A DNA stretch of 64,000 nucleotides from Acinetobacter pittii ATCC 19004 = CIP 70.29. Its GTDB lineage: Bacteria; Pseudomonadota; Gammaproteobacteria; Pseudomonadales; Moraxellaceae. The stretch covers positions 370,586 to 434,585 of the forward strand of contig NZ_KB849789.1 of NCBI RefSeq assembly GCF_000369045.1. Reading direction: 5' to 3'. Position numbers and translations under genes: made by a program. The notes below the pieces were generated by a model that had not been told where the DNA came from, did no database searches, and saw nothing but the letters and a program-made list of their open reading frames with translations. The number at the start of each line of letters is the position of its first letter. Position 1 is the first letter of the stretch. Of the stretch, positions 27,929-36,414 are shown one piece after another.

Positions 27929-29272
27929 TTGAAATACAACAACCTGAATGAATTCCTGAATTACGTGCAAGCGCGTGATCCGCATCAACCTGAGTTCTTA
28001 CAAGCTGTCGAAGAAGTTATGACGAGTTTGTGGCCATTTATTGAAAAAAATCCGGAATATGCAGAGCAGGGATTGCTAGAACGTTTGGTTGAACCAGAGC
28101 GTGTTATTCAATTCCGTGTTTCATGGATGGATGATCAAGGCCAGACTCAAGTTAACCGTGCTTTTCGCGTTCAATACAATTCAGCAATTGGTCCATTCAA
28201 AGGTGGAATGCGTTTCCATCCATCGGTCAATCTATCAATTTTAAAATTTTTAGGTTTTGAGCAGACTTTTAAAAACTCACTTACTACTTTACCAATGGGT
28301 GGCGGGAAAGGTGGTTCAGATTTTGATCCTAAAGGTAAATCTGATGCTGAAATTATGCGATTCTGTCAGGCATTAATGATTGAGCTTTATCGCCATTTAG
28401 GACCAAATACGGATATTCCTGCGGGTGACATTGGCGTGGGTGCGCGTGAAGTCGGTTATATGGCAGGCATGATGAAAAAGCTGAGTAACGACACCGCTTG
28501 TGTCTTTACCGGTAAGGGAATTTCATTTGGTGGTAGCTTGATGCGTCCTGAAGCCACTGGTTATGGTACGGTTTATTTTGCAGAAGAAATGCTTAAAGCC
28601 CGTGGACAATCTTTTGCTGGTAAAACTGTTTCTGTTTCAGGTTCTGGTAACGTCGCACAATATGCAGCAGAAAAGGCGATGTTCTTAGGAGCAAAAGTTG
28701 TTACCTTGTCGGACTCAAACGGCACAGTTTATTTAAAAAATGGTTTTACAGATGAGTTACTTGCTGAAGTAATGGAACTGAAAAACGTTAAACGTGGTCG
28801 TATTTCCGAGTTTGCTTCTAAACATGGTTTTGAATACTTTGAAGGAAAAACACCTTGGCATATTCCTGTTGATATTGCTTTGCCATGTGCTACACAAAAT
28901 GAATTAACAGGTGAAGACGCTAAAAAACTTATTTCTAACGGTGTCATTTGTGTAGCTGAAGGCGCTAATATGCCATCTACACTTGAAGCAGTTGAACACT
29001 TTATCGAAGCTAAAATTTTGTATGCGCCAGGTAAAGCATCTAATGCGGGTGGTGTGGCAACTTCTGGTTTAGAAATGTCTCAAAATGCAATTCGTTTAGG
29101 CTGGACCCATGCTGAAGTCGATGAACGCTTACATGCAATCATGAAAGACATTCATGCCAACTGTGTAAGATATGGTACTAAAGAAGACGGTACTGTGAAC
29201 TATGTAGATGGTGCCAATATTGCAGGTTTTGTAAAAGTTGCTGATGCAATGCTTGCTCAAGGTATTTTCTAA
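27929..29272 (+). CDS. gdhA: NADP-specific glutamate dehydrogenase
   Basis: A 447-residue hexameric enzyme aminating 2-oxoglutarate to glutamate. Motifs: PERVIQFRVSWMDDQGQ, IGPFKGGMRFHPSVNLSILKFLGFEQ with the substrate lysines (about 83-110), PMGGGKGGSDFDPKGKS (about 116-132), GSGNVAQYAAEKAM (dinucleotide fold, about 231-244) and NAGGVATSGLEMSQN. The start is very likely the TTG at 27929: GAGGA lies seven bases upstream and the length becomes exactly that of E. coli GdhA, whereas the upstream ATG adds 20 unrelated residues. A terminator follows. Confidence 0.96.
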   Translation: MKYNNLNEFLNYVQARDPHQPEFLQAVEEVMTSLWPFIEKNPEYAEQGLLERLVEPERVIQFRVSWMDDQGQTQVNRAFRVQYNSAIGPFKGGMRFHPSVNLSILKFLGFEQTFKNSLTTLPMGGGKGGSDFDPKGKSDAEIMRFCQALMIELYRHLGPNTDIPAGDIGVGAREVGYMAGMMKKLSNDTACVFTGKGISFGGSLMRPEATGYGTVYFAEEMLKARGQSFAGKTVSVSGSGNVAQYAAEKAMFLGAKVVTLSDSNGTVYLKNGFTDELLAEVMELKNVKRGRISEFASKHGFEYFEGKTPWHIPVDIALPCATQNELTGEDAKKLISNGVICVAEGANMPSTLEAVEHFIEAKILYAPGKASNAGGVATSGLEMSQNAIRLGWTHAEVDERLHAIMKDIHANCVRYGTKEDGTVNYVDGANIAGFVKVADAMLAQGIF

Positions 29273-29281
29273 GATAGAAAT

Positions 29282-29314
29282 AAAAAATCCGATGCATAAG
29301 CATCGGATTTTTTT
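29282..29314. terminator. Bidirectional terminator between gdhA and the META gene
   Basis: AATCCGATGC/GCATCGGATT around ATAA with A and T runs on both sides. Confidence 0.92.
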
Positions 29315-29325
29315 AGTCTAAAAAC

Positions 29326-30435
29326 TTATTTTTTAGGTTTTTTAACTAACTCTTGTTCTACAACCATATCTAATACATCTGCTTGACTAGATTGGTCTGC
29401 AGCTGGGTTTTTCACTTCAAAACGTTTTACACGCAAAATTACGCGTTGGTCTGGTTTATGTTCAAACCCTTCGATTTGACCGTAATATAATGACCAGTTT
29501 TTGTCAGCGTAAGTTTTAACACCTTTGTCATCATATTTAATTTCACGAACTTGCATACAAGTTTGTGGCGCAACACCAGTACAAGATTTAGTTTCCGGAG
29601 CTACTTCAAGGAAAACTGTTTTTCCTTCAGATTGATATTTTGCTTCAGGTGTCATTTTACCAGTGAAAGTATATTTCTGGCCTTGAGCATCAGATACTGT
29701 CAATGTTGGTTGATCAACATTTGTAGTATTGAGTTCAAATGGAATTGCACGTTTTTGGAAGAGGCTGCTAGAGAACTGTTCCTGTTTCATTAAAGCAGGT
29801 TCACACGCCATCATCGTCGACATTACGTCAGCTGTTACGATGGTGTTGTTTTCAACTTTCCAAGTTGTGCCTTGGCGGTTACAACCTGTTGCGATAGATA
29901 AACGATCATTTGTAAAGTTAAGAACGATTGGTTTTTTAGTATTTTCAGGCTGATATGACCAAGAGTAATCTGTTAAAGCTTGAGTATTAACTGCTTTTTG
30001 ACCTTGGAAAATGTGTTTTTGACCAGTTTTATCTGTCACCGTTAAAATCACCTGACCATTAGTGTTGCTAATTTCAATTGGTAATTTTGCTTCATTAAAG
30101 ATGCTAGTAGAAAGTTGTTCTTGTTTCATTAAATCATCTTGGCAAGCCATCATCGTTGAAACAAGATTAGAAGTAACGAGTTGGTTGCCTTCAACTTTCC
30201 AAGTACCGCCTTGGCCATTACAGCCCGTATTAACGGCTAATTTACCATCTGCATTAAAGTTAAGAATAAGTGGTTTAGAAGCTTTTACATTTTGATAAGT
30301 CCATGCATATTCACCTAAAGTGGTTGCAAGGTTTTGTTGTTGCTCAGAAACAATTGGAGCAGGAGTATTAGTAACTGTTTGACACGCCATCAAAGAAAAA
30401 GGTAATAACGCAAGAATTAAATATTTAATTTTCAT
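29326..30435 (-). CDS. Lipoprotein with two META domains and a DUF4377 domain
   Basis: A 369-residue lipoprotein: signal peptide MKIKYLILALLPFSLMAC with Cys18 in lipobox LMAC. Two tandem META domains follow, at about residues 40-145 and 150-260; each holds W-YQ-KP-LNF, a NTGCNGQGGTWKVE-type block and STMMACQ/E-LMKQEQ, so this is an internal duplication with clearly recognisable copies. The last 100 residues (CTGVAPQTCMQVREIKYDD, WSLYYGQIEGFEHKPDQR) match my memory of DUF4377. META domains occur in heat-shock protein HslJ and in novobiocin-resistance-linked proteins; here a role in the envelope is inferred. No partner gene is adjacent. Confidence 0.88.
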   Translation of the reverse strand: MKIKYLILALLPFSLMACQTVTNTPAPIVSEQQQNLATTLGEYAWTYQNVKASKPLILNFNADGKLAVNTGCNGQGGTWKVEGNQLVTSNLVSTMMACQDDLMKQEQLSTSIFNEAKLPIEISNTNGQVILTVTDKTGQKHIFQGQKAVNTQALTDYSWSYQPENTKKPIVLNFTNDRLSIATGCNRQGTTWKVENNTIVTADVMSTMMACEPALMKQEQFSSSLFQKRAIPFELNTTNVDQPTLTVSDAQGQKYTFTGKMTPEAKYQSEGKTVFLEVAPETKSCTGVAPQTCMQVREIKYDDKGVKTYADKNWSLYYGQIEGFEHKPDQRVILRVKRFEVKNPAADQSSQADVLDMVVEQELVKKPKK

Positions 30436-30572
30436 TTAAAAACTTCAAGTAAAAAAACAACAGTAATAAGCTTAAAACATTCTTAAAAAAAGAAAATGTA
30501 AACATTTGATTGTTTCGGTTTTTAAAATGTATAAGTTTGTAAATTATTCTAATTTTCAACAAAAATAATGGT

Positions 30573-30596
30573 ATACCCCGCAAAACGGGGTATTTC
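30573..30596 (-). terminator. Probable terminator of the dioxygenase gene
   Basis: Perfect 8-bp stem ATACCCCG/CGGGGTAT (30573-30580 with 30586-30593); the following minus-strand T run is weak. Confidence 0.6.
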
Positions 30597-30603
30597 TTAA
30601 TAA

Positions 30604-31380
30604 TTAATCAAAACGATAGATGTCCATTCCTAATGAACCCATTGTGAAGCTACTATGAACAATCGTAAAGCGATTGCCTGTACCCATAGCAAAAAACAAA
30701 GGTGCAAAATGTTCAAGCGTAGGGTGGTTACGTTTCACAAACGGCAGTGATTGCCAGTCTAAAACTCCATCATAATCTTGATGGGAAAGCTTATTAACGA
30801 CAGTATTTCTAAAAGTTGAAGCCCATTCAGGAACTTTAGAGTTGTCTCCTTGCCAAGATAACTCTGCAAGATTATGAGTAATACTTCCTGAACCAATGAG
30901 TAAGATTTGTTTATCACGTAAAGGGGCAAGCGTTTGTCCTATACGATAAATTTCTTGTGCACTTAAATTTGATGGCAAAGAAATTTCGACTACAGGAATG
31001 TCTGCATCTGGGTACATATGCAATAAAGGCATCCATACGCCATGATCACGAGGACGGGTACTATTGGCATGTGCAACAAAGTGAGCATCTGCCAATAGTT
31101 TTAAGATTTCTTCTGCTAATGCTGGTTCGCCAGGCGCACTGTAGCGAATTTCATATAATTCTTTAGGAAATCCACGGAAATCATGCCACGTTTCAGGACG
31201 AGTCGAAATGCTCACTTCAAGTGCTTTACTTTCCCAGTGCGCAGACATCACAATGATTGCTTTAGGTATAGGAAGATTTGTGCCTAAACGGTGTAGAGCA
31301 GGTCCCACTTGTTCTGGATCAAGTGCAAGCATGGGCGAGCCATGGGAAATAAACAGTCCAGGAAGGGTTTGTAGTTCCAT
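30604..31380 (-). CDS. Class III extradiol ring-cleavage dioxygenase (LigB / DOPA-dioxygenase family)
   Basis: A 258-residue cytoplasmic protein of the YgiD/LigB group, which opens catecholic rings with a metal-bound dioxygen. Candidate metal ligands are His13 in FISHGSPML and the histidine in MSAHWES (about residue 48); further conserved histidines sit in RPRDHGVWMPL (about 115) and GSGSITHNL (about 168). Family-typical SLPSNLSAQEIYRIG and a C-terminal MGTGNRFTIVHSSFTMGSLGMDIYRF are seen. The natural substrate is uncertain. The gene is followed by a hairpin and preceded by rlmH in the same direction. Confidence 0.92.
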   Translation of the reverse strand: MELQTLPGLFISHGSPMLALDPEQVGPALHRLGTNLPIPKAIIVMSAHWESKALEVSISTRPETWHDFRGFPKELYEIRYSAPGEPALAEEILKLLADAHFVAHANSTRPRDHGVWMPLLHMYPDADIPVVEISLPSNLSAQEIYRIGQTLAPLRDKQILLIGSGSITHNLAELSWQGDNSKVPEWASTFRNTVVNKLSHQDYDGVLDWQSLPFVKRNHPTLEHFAPLFFAMGTGNRFTIVHSSFTMGSLGMDIYRFD

Positions 31381-31425
31381 TTCATTACACCTGAGTTGAA
31401 AAGCAGAATAATAGTCATTATGCCA

Positions 31426-31456
31426 AAATCAGGACATGTTAAAAGTATCCTGATTT
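31426..31456 (-). terminator. Probable terminator between rlmH and the dioxygenase gene
   Basis: Perfect 9-bp stem AAATCAGGA/TCCTGATTT with a 13-base loop, then TTTT on the minus strand. Confidence 0.6.
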
Positions 31457-31492
31457 CAACGGATTGTTCTTAAAATGAAACGTTTGTTCCTT

Positions 31493-31972
31493 TTATGCAC
31501 GGTGATAGGGATGATTGTGATTAATACTCATGGCCCGATATAGTTGCTCGATTAATAAAACACGTACTAAGGGATGGGGCATCGTAAGTTTTGAAAGTGA
31601 CCAATGCCAAGCGGCAGCTTTACGTACCTGATCGGATAAACCATCTGGACCGCCAATCGCAAGTGCTACATCATTACCCTCAAGCATCCATTGTTTCATT
31701 GTATCAGCTAATTTTTCTGTACTTAGTTCCCGACCACCAACTTCAAGAGCAATTAAGGTTTCATTCGGTTTTAAAGCATTTAAAATGCTTTCGCCTTCAA
31801 TTTGGCAATACTTTAAAATATCCGCTTCTGAATCATTCTTACCACGTTTGGCCATAGGTAGTTCAATAACTTGGGTTTGAACAAAAGGTTGGATGCGTTT
31901 GAAATAATCTTCAAAACCAGTAAGAACCCAAGCAGGCATTTTTTGACCAATGGTCAGAATACGAATTTTCAT
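31493..31972 (-). CDS. rlmH: 23S rRNA (pseudouridine(1915)-N(3))-methyltransferase
   Basis: A 159-residue SPOUT methyltransferase modifying helix 69 of 23S rRNA. MKIRILTIGQKMPAWV, LALEVGGRELSTEKLA (near 75-90), the SAM-knot AIGGPDGLSDQVRKAA (about 103-118) and the C-terminal LSKLTMPHPLVRVLLIEQLYRAMSI are the family signature; YHR near the end supplies the catalytic tyrosine. E. coli RlmH has 155 residues. A 300-base interval with several hairpins separates it from the lon gene upstream. Confidence 0.96.
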   Translation of the reverse strand: MKIRILTIGQKMPAWVLTGFEDYFKRIQPFVQTQVIELPMAKRGKNDSEADILKYCQIEGESILNALKPNETLIALEVGGRELSTEKLADTMKQWMLEGNDVALAIGGPDGLSDQVRKAAAWHWSLSKLTMPHPLVRVLLIEQLYRAMSINHNHPYHRA

Positions 31973-32049
31973 GTTATCTATTCATTCAAATACAGCTGGC
32001 GCATTATACCTGATGAATGAAAGTATCTGACGATCTAAAAAGCTGGCAT

Positions 32050-32187
32050 AAAAAACGCAGTCCAAAAAACAGTGTTGGACTGCGATCAAATGATCATCTG
32101 TCTGGAGTTCAGATGATCATAGAGAATAAAAACAAGGCTATCTAAGAATTAGATAGTTAAGAGTACTCATTTATTTAAATACTCTTA
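32050..32187 (-). ncRNA. Candidate structured small RNA between lon and rlmH (unannotated)
   Basis: On the minus strand a good promoter (TTGAAA, 16-base spacer, CATAAT) points into about 138 bases that hold four consecutive perfect hairpins: TAAGAGTA/TACTCTTA (32187-32158), CTATCTAA/TTAGATAG (32156-32138), ATGATCATCTG/CAGATGATCAT (32120-32090) and CGCAGTCCAA/TTGGACTGCG (32084-32056). The last is followed directly by TTTTTT, an intrinsic terminator. A U-rich linker lies between hairpins two and three, and the loop of hairpin three carries CUCC, complementary to Shine-Dalgarno GGAG. No ORF is present. I do not recognise a known family. All parts are seen in the sequence; expression is inferred. 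Confidence 0.65.
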
Positions 32188-32193
32188 TTACCT

Positions 32194-32221
32194 ATTATGA
32201 GGATGGTTGGATATTTTTCAA
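32194..32221 (-). promoter_or_regulatory. Sigma-70 promoter of the candidate small RNA
   Basis: Read on the minus strand: TTGAAA (32221-32216), a 16-base spacer and CATAAT (32199-32194). The expected start near 32187 is the first base of the first hairpin. Confidence 0.6.
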
Positions 32222-32235
32222 TCAAATTGTGTAAC

Positions 32236-32266
32236 AAAAAAAAGAGAGCCGAAGCTCTCTTTTTTA
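32236..32266. terminator. Terminator of lon (bidirectional, UUCG tetraloop)
   Basis: AGAGAGC/GCTCTCT stem; on the minus strand the loop is TTCG closed by C-G, a very stable tetraloop, followed by eight T. Confidence 0.92.
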
Positions 32267-32275
32267 TATTTTTAA

Positions 32276-34705
32276 TTAGTGACGTGCTGCTTTTGAGCCT
32301 TCCACCGGTTTTACAATCGGTGTTTTAGGTAAAGGCTTTGGCATCGAAACTAATGCTAAAGGTAAGATGTCATCAATACTTTTCACAGCTTTGATTTCCA
32401 AACCTTCTTTAACATTCGCAGGAATTTCTGCTAAGTCTCGAACGTTATCTTGAGGAATAAAGACAAGCTTGATTCCACCGCGGTGTGCTGCAAGAAGTTT
32501 TTCTTTTAAGCCACCAATACGCATTGCACGACCACCTAAGCTTGTTTCACCAGTCATTGCAATATCAGGACGAATTGCAATACCTGTAAATGCTGATACA
32601 AGCGCAGTTGTTAATGCTAAACCAGCAGATGGACCATCTTTTGGTGTTGCACCTTCAGGTAAGTGAACGTGTACATCAGTTTCTTCAAAACGAGAAGCTT
32701 CAATACCTAACTCATCCGCACGTGTACGCACTAAAGTCATTGCTGTGGTAATAGACTCTTTCATTACGTCACCGAGTGAACCAGTCGTAATGAATTTACC
32801 TTTACCTTTGACAGCTGCAACTTCAATTGTCAGTAATTCACCACCTACAGATGTCCAAGCTAGACCATTTACGCGTCCTACTTGTGCTTCATCTTCTGCG
32901 ATACCGAAGTCAAACTTGTGTGGACCTAAGTATTCTGGAAGATTGGCAGAAGTCACATCAAGTTGTAAGTTTTTAGACTTTTTACTTACTGCTTCTTTTA
33001 CCACTTTACGCGCAATTTTAGATACTTCACGTTCTAAACTACGTACACCAGCTTCACGTGTATAACGTTGAACAATGTCACGAATCGCTTCTTCATGAAT
33101 TGTTAACTCTTTTGGACGTAGACCATTGTTCTTAATTGCTTTTGGAACAAGGTAACGTTCAGCAATGTTAACTTTCTCATCTTCGGTATAACCCGGTAGA
33201 CGAATAACTTCCATACGGTCAAGCAAGGCTTCTGGAATATTCATACTGTTTGCAGTACAGATGAACATCACTTCAGATAAGTCAAGATCAAGATCTAAAT
33301 AGTGATCGTTGAACTTACTGTTTTGCGATGGATCTAATACTTCAAGCAATGCAGAAGCAGGATCGCCACGGTAGTCTTGCGCCATCTTGTCAATTTCGTC
33401 GAGTAAGAACAATGGGTTCTTCACGCCAACTTTTGTTAAAGATTGCACAATTTTACCTGGCATCGCACCAATATAAGTACGACGGTGACCACGAATTTCT
33501 GCTTCGTCACGTACACCACCGAGTGCCATACGAACAAATTCACGACCAGTTGCTTTCGCGACAGACTCACCAAGTGAAGTTTTACCTACACCAGGAGGGC
33601 CTACTAAACATAGAATCGGACCTTTGAGCTTTTTAACACGCGACTGAACAGCTAAGTATTCAACAATACGGTCTTTTACGTCATCTAAGCCGTAGTGATC
33701 TGTATCGAGAATTTCCTGTGCTTTCGCGAGGTTAATACTCACTTTGCTCGCTTTATTCCACGGTGTATCTAAAATTACTTCTAGATAGTTACGTACAACA
33801 GCTGCTTCACTAGACGCTGGTTGCATTGCTTTAAGCTTACGGAACTCAGCTTCAGCTTTTTTACGTACGTGTTCAGGTAAATCAGCTTCAGCAAGACGTT
33901 TCTCTATTTCAGCAACGTCATCTTCAGCACCGCCATTCATGTCAGAAAGTTCACGTTGAATAACTTTCATTTTTTCATTTAGAAAGTATTCACGTTGGTT
34001 TTTTTCCATTTGGCGTTTTACGCTGTCATGCAAAGTTTGTTCAATTTGCTGTTCAGCAGATTGATTTACCAAGTAGCTCATAAGCTCTTGCAAATGTGCT
34101 TCAAACTCATCGTGCTCTAAAAACTTCTGTTTAATTTCAATATTTAGAGGCACACGTGTTGCTACGAAGAACATGAGTTGTAGCAAGTCTTCAATTTTAT
34201 TAGCCGCAGCAACAAGTTCGCGTGCATTACGTAATTTTGCTTCAGCATATTGAGCAAATAAAGTACGTAACTCTTGCAAACGAGTTTCTTGAGTAGCTTT
34301 ATCTACGTTAATTGTCATTGGACTTAAGCTGTGTTCAGCAGTCAAATGGCTATCTTCATCGATAATCTTTTCAAGTTTAGAGCGATGTAAACCTTCAATA
34401 AGTACTTTAATGCAGTTTTCATCATTCTCATGATTTACGACTTGAACAATCTTAGCGACAGTTCCGTACTGATAAAGGTTATCGTGATCAATTTCTTCTG
34501 TAAGCGAATCTTTTTGCGCAACTACAAATACTAAATTGTCACTGTTACGAGCCACATCAACTGCATTGATCGATTTTTCACGACCCACGAATAACGCAAT
34601 TTGCATGTGTGGGTAGACCACTACATCACGTAACGCTAAAAGTGGTAATACACTTGGAACCTGAGGCTCTAAGTCAGTTTTTTCATTCATAATAAGTTCA
34701 GACAT
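32276..34705 (-). CDS. lon: ATP-dependent protease Lon
   Basis: An 809-residue cytoplasmic AAA+ protease that degrades damaged and short-lived regulatory proteins. The N-terminal LON substrate-binding domain (about 20-210) is followed by a coiled-coil part, the AAA+ module with Walker A GPPGVGKTSLGES (about 362-374) and Walker B FLLDEIDKM, and a serine-lysine protease domain with catalytic Ser in PKDGPSAGLA (about 685) and Lys in GGLKEKLLAAHRGG (about 730). ATG 34705 is chosen because AGGAG lies six bases upstream. The gene stands alone with a strong terminator. Confidence 0.98.
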   Translation of the reverse strand: MSELIMNEKTDLEPQVPSVLPLLALRDVVVYPHMQIALFVGREKSINAVDVARNSDNLVFVVAQKDSLTEEIDHDNLYQYGTVAKIVQVVNHENDENCIKVLIEGLHRSKLEKIIDEDSHLTAEHSLSPMTINVDKATQETRLQELRTLFAQYAEAKLRNARELVAAANKIEDLLQLMFFVATRVPLNIEIKQKFLEHDEFEAHLQELMSYLVNQSAEQQIEQTLHDSVKRQMEKNQREYFLNEKMKVIQRELSDMNGGAEDDVAEIEKRLAEADLPEHVRKKAEAEFRKLKAMQPASSEAAVVRNYLEVILDTPWNKASKVSINLAKAQEILDTDHYGLDDVKDRIVEYLAVQSRVKKLKGPILCLVGPPGVGKTSLGESVAKATGREFVRMALGGVRDEAEIRGHRRTYIGAMPGKIVQSLTKVGVKNPLFLLDEIDKMAQDYRGDPASALLEVLDPSQNSKFNDHYLDLDLDLSEVMFICTANSMNIPEALLDRMEVIRLPGYTEDEKVNIAERYLVPKAIKNNGLRPKELTIHEEAIRDIVQRYTREAGVRSLEREVSKIARKVVKEAVSKKSKNLQLDVTSANLPEYLGPHKFDFGIAEDEAQVGRVNGLAWTSVGGELLTIEVAAVKGKGKFITTGSLGDVMKESITTAMTLVRTRADELGIEASRFEETDVHVHLPEGATPKDGPSAGLALTTALVSAFTGIAIRPDIAMTGETSLGGRAMRIGGLKEKLLAAHRGGIKLVFIPQDNVRDLAEIPANVKEGLEIKAVKSIDDILPLALVSMPKPLPKTPIVKPVEGSKAARH

Positions 34706-34993
34706 GGGCACTCCTAATGAGTGACAACGAGGTTGCCATGTTTTTTATAGTGATGTGTATTTCAAAAATTACAAGGGCCTCTCTATAGAAAATGTGGAAA
34801 AAATGACTAATTTAGTCAACTTTTTTATTAAAATATTATGAATCAATGGATTAATTCTTAAGAAGAATAAAATTTTGTAGAAAGGATAGGTAATTTAGCT
34901 TAATAATTATGAAATATTCATATAGTAAAAAAGACGTTTGGATGGAAAATAACCATTTTCTTATGTCATTTGTCGGCATTGTATAATTAACAA
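34706..34993. promoter_or_regulatory. Upstream region of lon with a perfect palindrome
   Basis: An AT-rich regulatory interval between divergent units. It contains a perfect 15-bp palindrome TGACTAA-T-TTAGTCA at 34804-34818, about 100 bases upstream of the lon start. On the minus strand the palindrome overlaps a possible -35 TTGACT. I found no convincing sigma-32 promoter. At its right end TATAAT (34982-34987) faces right, toward the candidate RNA. Confidence 0.45.
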
Positions 34994-35097
34994 TAATGCA
35001 AAACTTATTTAATATTGAACATTAAATAGCCGTGTTACTATAAGTTGGTAAATCGGTCTGTCACGTAGAAGTAACCATCCTTAGGGTGGTTACTTTT
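34994..35097 (+). ncRNA. Second candidate small RNA, between lon and ygfA
   Basis: A perfect -10 TATAAT (34982-34987) is followed by about 104 bases without an ORF, ending in a strong hairpin AAGTAACCATCC/GGTGGTTACTT (35069-35080 with 35085-35095, one bulged T) and TTTTAT. A consensus -35 is not evident. The neighbouring genes on both sides are transcribed in the opposite direction, so the terminator does not belong to them. From memory, A. baumannii has multicopy C4-like small RNAs; whether this is one must be checked. Confidence 0.45.
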
Positions 35098-35149
35098 ATG
35101 ATTTTAGGGGCATTAAAAACTTAAGACTAATTTTAATTTTCTATAAATA

Positions 35150-35734
35150 TTATCTTTTAAAATAATAAATATGTTGAGGGGTGAGTAAAGCATCTAAGGG
35201 TTGATCCCAACTTTGACGTTTTAAAGTATGTTCGATAAATTGAAATTGATGAGCCATTCCTAAACGATAAGGCTTATGTTTTGCACTAGCCAATGTACGG
35301 TCATAATAGCCGCCTCCCATACCAATACGCGTACCGTATTGATCACAAGCTAAAAGTGGCATTAACAGTAAATCAAGTTTTGATACATGTTTTCCTCTTG
35401 TTGCCATGGGTTCTTTCATACCCAATGGATGATGAGAAAAACGTCGATTTACATATTGGTTTTTAGATATTCTTACCCAGACTAAACGTTGGTTCATAGA
35501 ACAAATCATAGGTAAATAAACTTGTTTATTTTTTTGAAAACATAACTTTATGATCAGATCTGTATGAACTTCTCCGAAGGCATGTAAATATAAACCAATT
35601 TTTTTTGATGAATGAAAAATAGCAAGACTGTTTAAATGATGGAGAACATTAAGCTGAGCTTTTTTTTGCTCCAATGGGGACAAAGAGCGTCTTTTAGATC
35701 TTAAATTTTTTCTAATAAAACTAAGTTCATTCAT
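35150..35734 (-). CDS. ygfA: 5-formyltetrahydrofolate cyclo-ligase
   Basis: A 194-residue folate-salvage enzyme converting 5-formyl-THF to 5,10-methenyl-THF using ATP. RKNLRSKRRSLSPLEQ (about 8-23), the phosphate loop GTRIGMGGGYYDRTLA (about 131-146) and a basic MNQRLVWVRISK region fit the family. ATG 35734 is used; an in-frame TTG at 35749 is less likely. In E. coli this gene is co-transcribed with ssrS just upstream; here three small plus-strand genes separate them, so that linkage is broken. Confidence 0.93.
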   Translation of the reverse strand: MNELSFIRKNLRSKRRSLSPLEQKKAQLNVLHHLNSLAIFHSSKKIGLYLHAFGEVHTDLIIKLCFQKNKQVYLPMICSMNQRLVWVRISKNQYVNRRFSHHPLGMKEPMATRGKHVSKLDLLLMPLLACDQYGTRIGMGGGYYDRTLASAKHKPYRLGMAHQFQFIEHTLKRQSWDQPLDALLTPQHIYYFKR

Positions 35735-35957
35735 GCGTAAATCTAACAAAGATTTGAGATCAGTCGAGCAAAATTATACCTATTTTTCTTAAGATTTATG
35801 GAAATAGAGAACTAATTAAGAAATAACTTTAAATTTACTTGATACAAGGTATTTTCTTTAGCGATAAAAAATTCTATTTCTTTACGTATTACCAGTATTT
35901 ATTTACATTTAATCAGATAAGAATATTTAAAAGGATGAATGTGAAATTGTTAAGCCT

Positions 35958-36302
35958 ATGAAGTTAAAAATTTTAACCATTACAATAAGCGCTAGTCTGC
36001 TACTTGGTGGGTGTACAAAACAAACAGAACCTGAAGCTGCTGAAGTTGACTATAAAGCTCAATTTGAAGAATCTGACCGTAAAATAGGAGAGTTTCTAGA
36101 TCAACTAGATAACCCGAATACACCTCAAGAAGTTAGAGTCAAAATCTTATGTCATGACTATCCAGAAGTTTATAAGACCCAATATATGCCTGCCTTAATA
36201 AAAATTTCGCCTAAACCTTATACCGAAGACAAATTATTAGCGGATTTGAAAAGTGCGACTGACTACTATAAGGATGCTTTTGCGATTAGATGCACTCAAT
36301 AA
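35958..36302 (+). CDS. Small lipoprotein, hypothetical
   Basis: A 114-residue predicted lipoprotein with signal MKLKILTITISASLLLGGC (lipobox LLGGC, Cys19). The mature part is acidic at first (EPEAAEVDYKAQFEESD), then helical, with two Cys (KILCHDYP and AIRCTQ) that could pair in the periplasm. The length and arrangement resemble the 107-residue lipoprotein at 14102-14425, but I see no convincing sequence similarity. The ribosome-binding site is weak. It lies within the group of small genes inserted between ssrS and ygfA. Confidence 0.78.
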   Translation: MKLKILTITISASLLLGGCTKQTEPEAAEVDYKAQFEESDRKIGEFLDQLDNPNTPQEVRVKILCHDYPEVYKTQYMPALIKISPKPYTEDKLLADLKSATDYYKDAFAIRCTQ

Positions 36303-36414
36303 GTTTGTTTTGATTTTAATCTCAAAAAATTCGATAAATGTGAATTGATTGGCATTATTGAGTTGTGATAAATTTTCTTCTATCTTTATAAGTGAAAGTT
36401 TAGGGGATTTAGAT

